From: Gigaspora rosea
Taxonomy: Eukaryota; Glomeromycota; Glomeromycetes; Diversisporales; Gigasporaceae
DNA: 64,000 nt
NCBI GenBank assembly: GCA_003550325.1
Contig: QKWP01000846.1
Span: 87,490-151,489, forward strand
Reading direction: 5' to 3'
Shown here in pieces: positions 20,822 through 31,420 of the stretch (the stretch's first letter is position 1; each line of letters begins with the position of its first letter). The position numbers and the translations under genes were made by a program. The notes beneath the pieces are model-generated. The model was given only the letters and a program-made list of their open reading frames with translations, searched no databases and was not told where the DNA came from.

Positions 20822-21685
20822 CTGAAGTCCAATACCAAGTCTGAACTATCCAATTATTTTCCAGGGCTAGTTCCACCAAGGGGTTATAATCACGATCTCC
20901 AGTAACCAGGATTAATATACCAGGGTCATTAGTAGTAGTAATAGTCTCTACTGCATTAACTGTGAGCTTTATTTTGACTTCCTTTTCACGATGTGATATA
21001 GGATCCCGATCAAACACAGTAACTTCATACCCTTGTTCTTGAATACGTCTCCATATAGAATCATTTGGTGGAGGACGTGAGCCGACAATAACAGGAGCAC
21101 ATCCCAGTTTATGTCCATGCTGAACAGTTTTAAGAAGTCGACCATAATCAATACAAAGTTGACTAAAGCAACGTGAATTTCTTTCATAATCTAATGAACC
21201 GAGGTGTTCAAGATCGCCGACGGTATATTTTCCTTCAATAGTGATATTAGAGTTGTCGACATAAACGTACACAAGATCATTAGGTTCCTTACATGGTGGA
21301 GGAAATGCTTTTGAAATTTCCTTAACTAAGTGCGCAACTGTTATTGCTGGACCAAGCGACAGTCCAATATTTCTGAGCTTTTCTTCTGTCAATAAGAGGA
21401 AGGTTAAACCGGAAATCCTGTTCTCGTTGATTATATTAATGTAACTTCATCAAGCTCTAACTCGTCTTTTTTGGACTCCAAAAAATTCATAATTTGTTCC
21501 TTCTTCCATTTTTTAATTTCTTCGACAGAAGGAAAATGTTTTTTGGTATTATCATAGCTCAGGTTTCTTTTTTTAATTTGCGGACACTTGAGAAACTTAT
21601 ATTTTGCCAAATCGGTTAGCAAGCTTAATCTTTTTTTGCAATGACCAGCCGCATAACATCGTATAAACGGGTGAAAGAAAAGCAT
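20822..21685 (-). CDS. SAM-like/NYN-domain protein, 5' part (one frame break)
   Basis: From an ATG at 21,685 the frame encodes 84 residues ending in a SAM-like start (VEEIKKWKKEQIMNFLES). A shift near 21,428-21,440 then moves to the frame carrying RISGLTFLLLTEEKLRNIG, a typical SAM core, followed by the NYN domain: VYVYVDNSNI with the first Asp, DYGRLLKTV, PVIVGSRPPPND, and VTGDRDYNPLVELALENNW with two further acidic residues. The usual central Asp after the hydrophobic run appears as Asn (TVNAVETI). NYN domains are PIN-like folds linked to RNA cleavage; activity here is doubtful if the Asn is real. The exon ends WYWTS-G at 20,822. The frame break may be a young lesion or a base error. The initial 45 residues look unlike the rest, so the start is uncertain. 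Confidence 0.75.
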
Positions 21686-21689
21686 TGTG

Positions 21690-23230
21690 GTAAGAAATCA
21701 AAAGATTGACGAAATTTCGATTATCAGCTAGTCGTCAGCCAATCATATTAGCCTAGATTCAATACCAGTCATAGATTTGTTTCCGAAGCATGGGGACATT
21801 CGAATATTTTTGTCGGTGCAACACTTTACTAGTAAAATAGCGTGTCTCTTCAAGAAATCCAGTTGCATCATGTTGCATCACGCGAATAAAAGAAGGGAGT
21901 TGAAGTACTATCTAACATATAGTAAGAGGTAATAAAAATAATATTGTACTGCTTAATTCGTGAAGCTTAACGTTATTTTTATTTTTATTATTATTATTAT
22001 TATTTAAGTAATCAACTTGTTTATTTTATTTGTAGGTTTTTGTAGACTATTTTCGAAAGTTGTATATGTTCTTTAGAAGATGTTTGGTTCAATAGAAACC
22101 GTTTTATATATACGATAATATAGCTTTGTTAATTATATGAAATTAATTCTTGCATTTTGTAAGTTGTATTATAATTTGGATGAACAATTTTATTCTTTAC
22201 AGCGCGAAATTTTTAACATAATAAAGAAATTGTAATATTTGAATTGCGCCTGTTGATTGGTTGGGTTGTTTAACTAGTATCTATCTGTTTTTACGAAATG
22301 CGTATCACGTGGTTATGAAACAGTTTTATAATTGGTCAACTACCTCATGATCAAACCCGATCGTGATTATTGCAAACCTCGCTCTGATTGGTTAATTTGC
22401 TGTATTAAATTTTGTGCTTCATAAAGTAAACAAGATAAAGTGTCGGGGAGCTTTAAGAATTAGTTTATTATTTAGTATGCTAAATGATTATATTAGTGCT
22501 ATTAAGTATGTATAAATACTCTATATGTAAAGCATAACATAAGAGCAAAAGATTTTAAAGAAAACTAATAAATTTTCATGAAAAATATATTCTTTTTGTT
22601 GATCATAATTATAGAGCTATGATACAATTTATATCATGAATTGTTCGATCAAATATTGTAGGTTATTCTTAAATTTACAAATGATACGTGTTAATCTTAA
22701 AGACTACAGCAGCTAGATAATACGTATCAGTGTAAGATTAGAGTTTGGATCTTGGGAAATGGATAACTAATAAAGAATATTCATGTGTGTATAGTAACAG
22801 AGTCATGGCACGATATGTAATAGTTAAATAGGTAATTTATAATGGAGGGTTACAATAGTGATTTGTATACTTGAAAGGATTTATATATTATGATGTATCA
22901 TTATTAAAGATAATTACTGACTTATTGTACATAGTGAAGCGAGAAATAGGTATTATAATAGAAAGACTAAGTGTCACATTTATCATAACCAATATTTAAC
23001 GTTATGTTATTAGTGCAATTAGTGGCGCATTCAAACCACCTATTTTATTTAGCATTTTTAATCACATTAATGAATTATTGTAAAAAAATTGTGTTATAAA
23101 GCTGCCTATACTGATTAAGATTATATTAATTAACATTAGAATGATAATGATTTCTAATATAATTACTGTAAAATATTCTATTACAGAATTAAACCACAAA
23201 TGTGATTATCATGTTTTCTATTATGAAATA
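21690..23230. other. Region upstream of the NYN gene, no gene seen
   Basis: Composition is less repetitive than the neighbouring repeats, with CCAAT-like ATTGG words near 22,250-22,400, but no coding frame or named repeat is supported. It would contain the NYN promoter (about 21,690-21,950). Confidence 0.4.
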
Positions 23231-23239
23231 CTTTAAAAA

Positions 23240-24645
23240 ATTTTGGTACAGAGCTTACCATTCTGGTGACCACAGATATGGTGCGTTGCTGAGATACACT
23301 TACAGAACTTGCTATTCTGGTAATTACTGTATATACAGTATTAGAATTTTTGTGATTCCTATTATTTTATAAAAATTATATTACAGAACCTACTATTTGA
23401 TAACTACAGTGTGAATTAGATTTATTATAATTTCAATCATAAGTTAATATAAAAATTTGTTACAAGACTTACTCGCTATTACAGTAATCCATAGTATGTT
23501 TGACTAAAGTTAGGTTCTTGTATTGAAATTATCATAAATTCTATTGTGCATTATGTAAACCATTCTGGTACAGGACTTGCTCGCAAATACAGTACCCAGT
23601 GATTAAATTGATATTGAAATTATTTTCTATTATAAGTTTCTGATACAAACATACTTGCCAATTCGATGGTTCAGTATATGAATAAGGTCGAGTTAGTTTG
23701 CATTGGAATTATTGTAACTTCTACTATGTGTTACTGTAAAAAATTGTTACAAAACTTGCTCGTTATTTCAATGACAATAGTACATAGTAAGGTTATAATA
23801 GTTTGTTGTGTTCAAAATTATTGTGATCTCTATCATAATACAGTAAAAATTCTGTTACAGAACTTACTCTTAGCATGTAGTCATTAGTTTGTATTGTAAT
23901 TTCTATGGTGATTTCTATCATGAATTATTGTAAAACATTCTTCACAGAACCTACTTATTAATGCAACAGATAGAGGTTTATTTTAAGTTAGTTTGTATTG
24001 AAATTATTAATCTTTAATATAAGCTGCTATAACATGTTCTAGTGATTATAATATGCGGTTGATAGAATTATCCTGGTTATCACCATGAGTTACTGTTAAA
24101 ACTATTCTGACGACCACAATATGTTGAGATAATTTGCTATAGTATAACTGAGTTTATTTTTATGCAGTTAAGGTTGAGTTAGTTTTATTAAAATTATTAT
24201 AATTTTTATTTGGAATTATTATAAAAATTCTGTTAGAACTTGTTGTTCTGATGACCACAGCGTTGTATAAGGTTAAAGTTGAGTTGGTTTAAATCTGTTT
24301 AGAACTTAACCATGAGCAATAAGTAATTACAATTGAGTTAGTTTGTATCAGAATTATTGTCTATGATAATTAAGGATGAGTTAGTTTATATTGAAATTAT
24401 CCTAATACCTATTGTAAAAATTCTGTCACAGAATTTACTCATTATTTCAATAATTATAAAATGCAGTTAAAGTTGAGTTAGTCTACATTGGAATTATTAT
24501 AATTTCTATGCAGTTGAGTTAGTATGAACTTATTGAGTGTTATTATAAACAATTTTGTTACTACTATTAGTATGTGGTTTATTTTGCATCAGAATTATTA
24601 TAACTTCTATTAGAAAATTTTGTTACAAAACTTATTCATTAAATT
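23240..24645 (+). repeat. Diverged tandem array, roughly 75-125-bp units (GTTACAGAACTTACTC)
   Basis: About a dozen units can be followed by the word TGTTACAGAACTTACTC (variants TTACAAAACTTGCTC, TACAGGACTTGCTCG), then a variable CAGT-rich part, then GAGTTAGTTTGTATTGGAAT and TTATTGTAACTTCTA. Unit length varies. The longest frame in it is not a convincing gene. Confidence 0.7.
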
Positions 24646-24649
24646 TTCA

Positions 24650-25410
24650 CTTTTTCAGACCTCCTTCCCTTCTAGAAAATCGCTGATTTCTGGTTCTTCT
24701 CTAATAAAAATTTTTAAGAACACAATTAATTTTTTTTAAAATTTTATATTTTGTAAATTTTTTTTTTTTGAGGCTACTAGCAGCTAGATTTTATTGATAT
24801 TATTTGAGTATATACAAGTATATATTTTATAGTTACCAGTAAACTGTTCATATTGATTATATTTTTTCAACCTTAATTTAGTATATACTAGCCTAGATAA
24901 TCTACTAGTGGTATGGGTCCTATATCTCTATCTTTTAAACCCTTGGTCTATTAGAATAATTTGTATTATAGCTAGACTTCTACAAGAGCTCAGGCTACCC
25001 ATGGGCAGTAAAGTATATTGGATGTTTTGTGGACATTTTGGACATTCTTTCAAATTAAAATTACACGAAATTTTATTATGTTTATCTATTTTAATTTTTT
25101 TAAAAATGAATCCAGCATCTAAAAAAATATATAATTATATATTTATTAATTTAATTCATTAATTATTTAAGCCTTGGATATAGGCTTAGACAGTTTTGGA
25201 CAATCTTGAACATTGGACAAAAAACCAAACTGGGTTAGAGTAATGTTTTGCAAAAGATCTGGGTCTGGTCCGGGATCTGGTCCGGTCTGTTGACGAACCA
25301 AGTTTGAACTCTTGATTTATCAGAATTGATACGGGCTTGGACCCACACTAAGATCTGTTCAAGTAATAATGATCATCATCGATAATTGTTGATTTTTTTT
25401 TATTTAGCAT
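24650..25410. other. AT-rich stretch without a supported gene
   Basis: There is a run of GGTCTGGTCCGG-type words at about 25,255-25,285 that resembles the arm words of the large foldback element at 11,601. Nothing else is recognisable. Confidence 0.35.
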
Positions 25411-25419
25411 GTTTACTAA

Positions 25420-25585
25420 GGGGCATGCCATTTATTATGTAATTTTTACCATGGATATATGGTCAGAGGTAGTGATCACGTCTATATATTATATTAATCA
25501 ATCAGTATTAGATAAAATAATTATACCATACATGGGTAGAGGTGGCTACTAAGTAAAAAATATTACATAATAAATAGCACGCCCC
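25420..25585. mobile_element. PIF/Harbinger-like MITE, 166 bp
   Basis: The ends GGGGCATGCCATTTATTATG and CATAATAAATAGCACGCCCC are inverted, flanked by TAA at 25,417-25,419 and 25,586-25,588. No coding capacity. Confidence 0.88.
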
Positions 25586-25599
25586 TAACCAATACTTTA

Positions 25600-26010
25600 C
25601 TTTTTTTAGTTAACCAGGCGTCTTCATTAGAATCATCATTTTTGGAGTCGTCATTATGGAAACGTCATTACTGGAGTTGTCATTTTCATTAGTGTAATGT
25701 TATTAATTTCGAATGGGCTTTGTGGTATTTTTGTTCTGGTTTAGCCTGTTCATGTTTTTTCAAATAGCTAGGCACCGTTTTATTAGTGCTTTCATTTTTG
25801 GAATAGCTTTCGTTGGTATGATGCTGTCAATTTCAGTGGTCTTCATAGTTTTTTATTATCTGTTTTAGCGCTATTTTTGAGCAATTGTTATTGGAACTGT
25901 CATTTTTGGCATTGTTTTTGAAGTTGTTGTTCTTGTGGAATCACTTTACTGTGATGCTGTCGATTTCAGTAGACTTTCATAGTATTTTTGCTTTTTGTTT
26001 AGCACGTGCC
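25600..26010 (-). repeat. Degenerate GACGAC/GACAAC array
   Basis: On the + strand repeated words GTCATT, GGAGTCGTCATT and GTCGATTTCAGT are spaced irregularly. The complement resembles 56,180-56,480 and 63,040-63,870 (CGACGACTCCAATGAC-like). This is likely one family of loose tandem repeats. Confidence 0.5.
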
Positions 26011-26275
26011 GTGCAGTGAAGAATTTCTCAAAAAAATTTTTTGTTCTTTGAGAACATAAATTTTTAATTTTATGTTCTCAAAAAAAATTTAATATGCACT
26101 ATAATATTTTTTTAAAAATAAAATTTTTAAAATTATAATATTTATAATAAATTTATTTATTATAATTTTTAAAGCAAAAATACTATATTTACTTAAATAT
26201 CTATAATTGAAAATGAGAAGAACTAGCCCAAAAATCATAAGTTTTTTGAAAATTAAATTTTTATAAGAAGTACTA

Positions 26276-26749
26276 CAGTCAGACCTCCATAAATGCAACT
26301 TCCATAAATGCAATACCTCCCTAATGCACGTTTTTTCTATTCCGTAAGATGTTATTAGTGCTAAATACATGTTCTATATTCTGTAAATGCATGTTTTCTT
26401 GAATAACATTTTATATTATACTAACCTCCCTAAATGCACGTAGCCAATTAAATTTAAGTACCGTAAACTGCCATATAAACAGCCCGGGTCTGGTACATTC
26501 CACCAAAAAAATTAATTAGTAAAAAAAAGAAAATTATTAGTAAAAATGAGAGGAGTCTGATATGTGGGCGGCTGTTTATATGGCAGTTTACGGGTATTTA
26601 AGATGGTTTATACAATTTTGGTAGAAGTTATACAAACTTGATGTTCAAATTTTAAAGCTACAATTTAATTGGCTCACTCTAAATGCAAACCTCTCTAAAT
26701 GCACGTTGTAGGCTTGTCCCTTCGAGTTGCATTTATAGAGGGTTAACTA
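26276..26749. mobile_element. Tigger/pogo-like MITE
   Basis: The left end CAGTCAGACCTCCATAAATG with CAACTTCCATAAATGCAA and the right end TTGCATTTATAGAGGGTTAA are typical of pogo/Tigger-type ends, and TA flanks both sides (26,274-26,275 and 26,750-26,751). Further CTAAATGCACG words occur inside both arms. A 134-bp MITE interrupts it. No transposase frame. Confidence 0.8.
26461..26594. mobile_element. 134-bp TA-flanked MITE inside the Tigger-like element
   Basis: The ends CCGTAAACTGCCATATAAAC and GTTTATATGGCAGTTTACGG are inverted; TA at 26,459-26,460 and 26,595-26,596. About half of its length is terminal repeat. Confidence 0.88.
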
Positions 26750-26779
26750 TATTAACTTTGATCATTAAAAGATAATTAA

Positions 26780-27188
26780 GTGCAGTAATATACGATAGAT
26801 TACTGAGAGCAGTGGGTAAAGCTTAGCTTGGCCCCCACTAGCATATGGGAAATCTCAGGACACCAAGGTTCAGGAAGTAACCGTGAGGTTGCAATCGTCT
26901 GGGCAAGACCCTTGCACCTACTTGGAAGTATAGAATCGGCAATATGAGAGAAGCGATGAATATAGTAAGTAGCAGAATGACAAAATAAGAAGTGGTCCAA
27001 AAATCCAGGTTATACAGAAAATGGGATATGGAAAGCTCTGGTAGGTTTAGGTCACAGATAGTCAAGAATGTCTAAGTCTCTTGTACTTAATATAGTATAA
27101 TATTGTATCACTAATTATACAAACATATACTTAATAATAAAGTCTTCGAGGCACAACCTCACCTTTTAAAAAAAAAAAACAAAAAAAA
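26780..27188 (+). mobile_element. SINE-family 3' copy with A tail and 13-bp TSD
   Basis: Direct repeats AAAAGATAATTAA flank it (26,767-26,779 and 27,189-27,201). It contains AAATCCAGGTTATACAG, GGATATGGAAAGCTCTGG and AATAATAAAGTCTTC and ends in an A-rich tail, matching 2,100-2,580 of the first SINE. It lacks the tRNA head, so it is 5'-truncated or a short relative. A 13-bp TSD plus A tail shows LINE-type retrotransposition. Confidence 0.82.
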
Positions 27189-27239
27189 AAAAGATAATTA
27201 AAAGTATCAATTCGCATTTTATTACGAACTTTTGTCTTA

Positions 27240-27782
27240 ATTGGTGATTCGCCAGTCAGCTGATGAATGATCATAGTGTAACGTGACGCAAATCACTATG
27301 TAAATCACATATATAGTAAATATGAAAAATTTCTAACGTTTGTCTAATGAAAACTTTTTTTATACTAAGCTAATCGTCCTTGTCGACTAATTGAAAATTG
27401 TAGAGCTCGTCTTTGCGGTCCTAACGGTAGTTAAACCATCCAAATCGGCCCAGTGGATGCTGAGATATCCTTAAAAAACGCGTCAACGACTATAGAAAAT
27501 CTCTATATAAACAATACATTGTTTATATAGAGATTTTCTATAGTCGTTGACGCGTTTTTTAAGGATATCTCAGCATCCACTGGGCCGATTTGGATGGTTT
27601 AACTACCGTTAGGACCGCAAAGACGAGCTCTACAATTTTCAATTAGTCGACAAGGACGATTAGCTTAGTATAAAAAAAGTTTTCCTTGGACGAATGCCAT
27701 ATTTACTATATATGTGATTTACATAGTAATTTGCATCACGTTACACTATGATCATTCTTTAGCTGACTGGCGAATCACCAAT
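27240..27782. mobile_element. Near-perfect 543-bp palindrome, TA-flanked
   Basis: Two arms of about 265 bp meet at AACAATACATTGTTTATAT near 27,512. The ends are ATTGGTGATTCGCCAGTCAG and CTGACTGGCGAATCACCAAT, flanked by TA. Arms contain GTCGTTGACGCG, CACTGGGCCGATTTGG and GACGAGCTCTACAATT. The left and right arms differ at only a handful of places, suggesting a young insertion or gene conversion. A strongly decayed copy lies around 53,080-53,560. Confidence 0.82.
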
Positions 27783-27817
27783 TAATTAAATTTTGTTGTA
27801 AAAAAACTCACTCAGTA

Positions 27818-28418
27818 AGAGAAGTGCAGTAAATTACGTGATTAGGGTTTACATAGGTCCTGACCCTCTCCATAGTAATAGGACTATTGACCAATCAAAT
27901 TTTATAATATTAAAAAAAACTCAAAAACATCTTTGACCTAAAAATAAAATACTCTACAATTGACAAAAGTCGCTATATAGTAAAGCCTAAATTTTACTAA
28001 GCAAATCAATTAAAATTGCTTAAGTAAACTTATTCAGCAGGTCAAAATACACTTATTCATAAGTATTGGAGAACTTTTTATTAATTGACTTTTGATTTTT
28101 ACGTTTGACAGATAAATTAAAATTTTTTAAAAAATATATTTAACAAAAATAAAAATTAAAAGTCAATTAATAAAAAGTTCTCCAATACTTATAAAAATTT
28201 TGTAGTAAGTGTATTTTGACCTGCTGAATAAGTTTACTCAAGTTATTTTAATCGATTTGCTTAGTAAAATTTAGACTTTACTATGTAGCAACTATCTGTG
28301 ATTAACTAAAAATCGATTTTACTTTAATATTATTGGATATTTATGCTATATATATATATATAGAGCGTGATAGGTGGCGGACCCCACTAGAAAATTATGT
28401 AATTTACTGCACTTCCCT
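27818..28418. mobile_element. Foldback element AGAGAAGTGCAGTAAATTAC, TA-flanked
   Basis: The left end AGAGAAGTGCAGTAAATTAC and the right end GTAATTTACTGCACTTCCCT are inverted, with TA on both sides (27,816-27,817 and 28,419-28,420). Inner arms AAAGTCAATTAATAAAAAGT and its inverse meet near 28,120. No coding capacity. Confidence 0.78.
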
Positions 28419-28589
28419 TATTATTAATTTTATATATATCTTATGAGAACATAAATTATAAATTTTATGTTCTTAGCTTGTTCTCAAAAAAGAACATGAT
28501 TTCTAATTGTAGTGTTCTCAAATTTTTTTAAATATTCTTGAGAACATTGAAAACATTAAATATTCTTTACTAGCAACACCCCTAATATT

Positions 28590-29647
28590 TTTTTTTTTTT
28601 CAAGTCAAAGTGCCCACTTCAGGGTAGAGCTTTTTTATTCAAGATAATTAGATCCTGGACGCCCTACATAGAGGGACATCCGATATTTGTACATTGACGA
28701 GAGTACAACTAGCCTTACCTGCAACTTTTGGTTGCCTATTTAAGTAGCCACCCAAAGGTTCTACACTAGCTGTCATACCTGCAACCCACATACTGGCATT
28801 GCCTATTTAAACTCTCTGATCCTTGCCTCCTGTCAGCCCATCTTGTATCACCGGAACACTGTTTCGGATGCTTACCAGTCCTCCTTAGGACTAGTTTATC
28901 CCAGTGGGAAACTTGGTAGAGCGGTCCCTGTCCCACACAGGTATCACCTAAACTTCGGTAGCATACGCATTTGCCGAAACCAACACTTGCAGTTAGTGGT
29001 GGTTATCTAACCACTATCACCACCTACTTCTGCTCTTGTAAAGTTCATCTGACCCCAGTACTGTCCTATTCTTCTTTCGGTTTCTTTCCCCCAAAGCTTT
29101 CTTTCCCCCGGTTGCCTTCCTACTTCCAATCCGAGGACCCAGAAGGGTTGGTTTGCCCTAGCGAACCCAGAAGCACCCTCCCCCTGGTACATAATTCTGA
29201 AACATGTCCCTTTCTTCCAGTGCGACCCCGGCGGTCCGGTTGGTAGGGCCCGCCATAAGCCCTTTTGTCGTAAGTCCGCTTTCGGTTAGTCCACTACCGG
29301 TCAGTCCTCGTCCAATTCCTATTAGGTACCGTCGAAAGTCCAGTTACCTCTCTACTCGGGACTTGCCAAGTATGGTTTCCTTTTGTCCTACGGTTCTGTG
29401 CATAACACAGTACCTGCGCTCTCCAGGATCTACATGCCCCAGTTCTGTGCATAACACAGCGCCAAAGCTCCCAATACGAGTTGGTATAACCTAGAAAACA
29501 GATTTGTAAATCCGAGCTAAGAATCTGGGTTACCATAACACAGATAAATTCTTCGAAATCGTCTCCAGTGGGATTCGAACTCTGTACCTTTGCTACAACT
29601 ACTTGGGGGTGGCAACTATCCAACTAGACTATGTCACCACACCCCTT
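28590..29647 (-). mobile_element. Full-length tRNA-headed SINE with 15-bp TSD
   Basis: Perfect direct repeats AACACCCCTAATATT lie at 28,575-28,589 and 29,648-29,662. Read on the - strand the element starts GGGGTGTGGTGACATAGTCT, has an A-box-like TAGTTGGATAG and a B box GAGTTCGAATCCC within the first 90 bp, continues for almost 1 kb of balanced base composition, and ends GGGCACTTTGACTTG plus an A tail. At 1,058 bp it is long for a SINE. Several open frames occur on both strands because of higher GC, but none is recognised and none is shared clearly with the first copy. It inserted into sequence resembling the 3' end of another copy (compare ACACCCCTAATATT at 2,850). Confidence 0.85.
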
Positions 29648-29808
29648 AACACCCCTAATATTAAAAAAAAAATAAAAATAAAAATAAAAATAAGTTGATT
29701 TTTAAATATACTAAAATAAAACATAAATATAAAATTATATGCTGGATAAATTTAATTTAAAGTAATATAATTTTTCAAAATTAACTTTTAATACTGTACC
29801 AAATTTAG

Positions 29809-30086
29809 GGGCCGTCTAAAGCCATGTACCCATGTGACATTTTCATGTAAATCAACCAAACGGAGTCGTGAAATTTTGTTTCACAAATTAGTCTAAAGTA
29901 GTCAAAAAACAAAAAAAAATACGAGCATAAAAATGGCATTCTAAACCTACCTTGGGCCATTAATAAAAAATATCAGGAAAGTAATTTTACCTATATTGGT
30001 TCTAACTCTAATGCTAAACAGTTTTTGATACATATTTTAACTAAAATTTCAAAAAATCACGTGGGTACATGGCTTTAGCCATTCTC
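29809..30086. mobile_element. Mutator-like MITE W, copy 2
   Basis: The inverted CTAAAGCCATGTACCCA ends are shared with 7,138-7,618. A perfect 9-bp TSD CAAATTTAG flanks it (29,800-29,808 and 30,087-30,095). Unlike copy 1 it has no nested palindrome. Confidence 0.88.
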
Positions 30087-30164
30087 CAAATTTAGTATTA
30101 GTATATTGTACTAAATTTAGTACAAAAACAAATACCTATTAAAATAACACAAATCTATAATAAT

Positions 30165-30300
30165 CTTGAGGTCCTATAATTAGAATTTAATAATTTTAGA
30201 TTCATTGGAATCATCTTATTAAAATGTTTATTTTGGTAGTAAAATTAGGACCCTGAGCATCTCTCATATAGGTTATAACTGATTTGCATGAATTTAGACG
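30165..30300. repeat. Decayed RepA half and RepF end
   Basis: ATAATTTTAGATTCATTGGA and TGTTTATTTTGGTAGTAAAA echo the RepA right arm; AGGACCCTGAGCATCTCTCA with ATATAGGTTATAACTG is a RepF left end. Both are A/T-shifted. Confidence 0.55.
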
Positions 30301-30769
30301 TTTTTGCTACCTTTAAAATCAAGTAATTTACTAAAAGTTGAAGTATTACATATAAATGTTATAGTAATTTGCTAAGAACTAAATTATAACATCTAGCATC
30401 AGGTAAATAAATATAGTGCAATAAAAATCTGCGCAAATCTGCAACTCTGCTAATAATAATGCTGCCCGAAACTATTTTGAGCTAATGACCGAAACCGAAA
30501 CTCTAATATTCTACTCTGAAATTCCTAAAACTATGCCGAATTAATATTCAAATAACCAAAACTCTTTTGGAGGTACAAATATTTAATTTTTATTTAAATT
30601 TATTTATACATAAAAAAATTTTTACATATTCGCTCTAATCTAACTATTAACTACTAAACTATAACTAAACACTCTATTTTTTGTACTAATATAATGCTCT
30701 TTGCTCTTTATAACAAACCTATTAACAACTATAATGTGACTAACCAGTTCTCAAATTTCTATTCTATTT

Positions 30770-31420
30770 AGTCTTCCCAGCAGTATACAAAAACTATAGA
30801 AAAAAGTAATTAGTAAAAAAGAACAAAAATAACAAAGAAAGCATAAAAAAAAGAGCAAGCACTTATCTTAGTACTAGTTCTAGCACTTTGATGTTGAGAT
30901 TTCTGAATCTTTATGCTATTTCACTCTTTCTGGGTTAAGATTTCTAAATCTTTATGCTATTTCCCCTTGCCGGCAGTACAAAAGTCTATAAAAGAAAGAA
31001 GTAGTTAGCAAAAAAGAATAAAAAATAAAAAAAAATACAAAAAAAAAAACTGGTATTTAGTTTTAGCACTTCCAGATTGAGATCTCTGAATCGAGATCTC
31101 TAAATCTTCATACTATTCCATTCTTTCTAGTAGTACACATAACTTATAGAAAAAAGGAATATTTAGCAAAAAAGAATGAAAAATAAAAAAGAAGACGATA
31201 AGCAAAAAAAAAATTGATACTTATCTTAGTATAGTTCTAACAATTCCTGGTTGAAATCTCTGAATCTTTATAATATTTTACTCTTGCCAGCATTATACAA
31301 AACCTATAAGAAAAAAGTAGTTAGTAAAAAAAAAAAACAAAAATTAAAAAAAAAACTATAAAAAACTAATACTTTTCTTATATGTTACCTGTATTCAACA
31401 TTTCTGATTTAAAAACTTTC
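30770..31420 (+). repeat. About 125-bp tandem array, five units
   Basis: Units share GATTGAGATCTCTGAATC, TTTATGCTATTTCACTC, CCAGCAGTACACAAAAC-like and a poly(A)-rich AGTTAGTAAAAAAGAACAAA part, then TACTTATCTTAGTA. Divergence between units is moderate. No coding frame. Confidence 0.7.

Noticed and set aside
23240-24645. CRISPR-like regular repeat array
   Set aside because: Units and spacers are both diverged and irregular, and the sequence is eukaryotic nuclear in style.
25240-25340. Possible tRNA-like B box near CCAAGTTTGAACTC
   Set aside because: No A box at proper distance and no pairing arms.
28971-29623. Several frames of 60-109 residues in the full-length SINE
   Set aside because: They overlap on both strands, include the tRNA head, and are not shared with the first copy.
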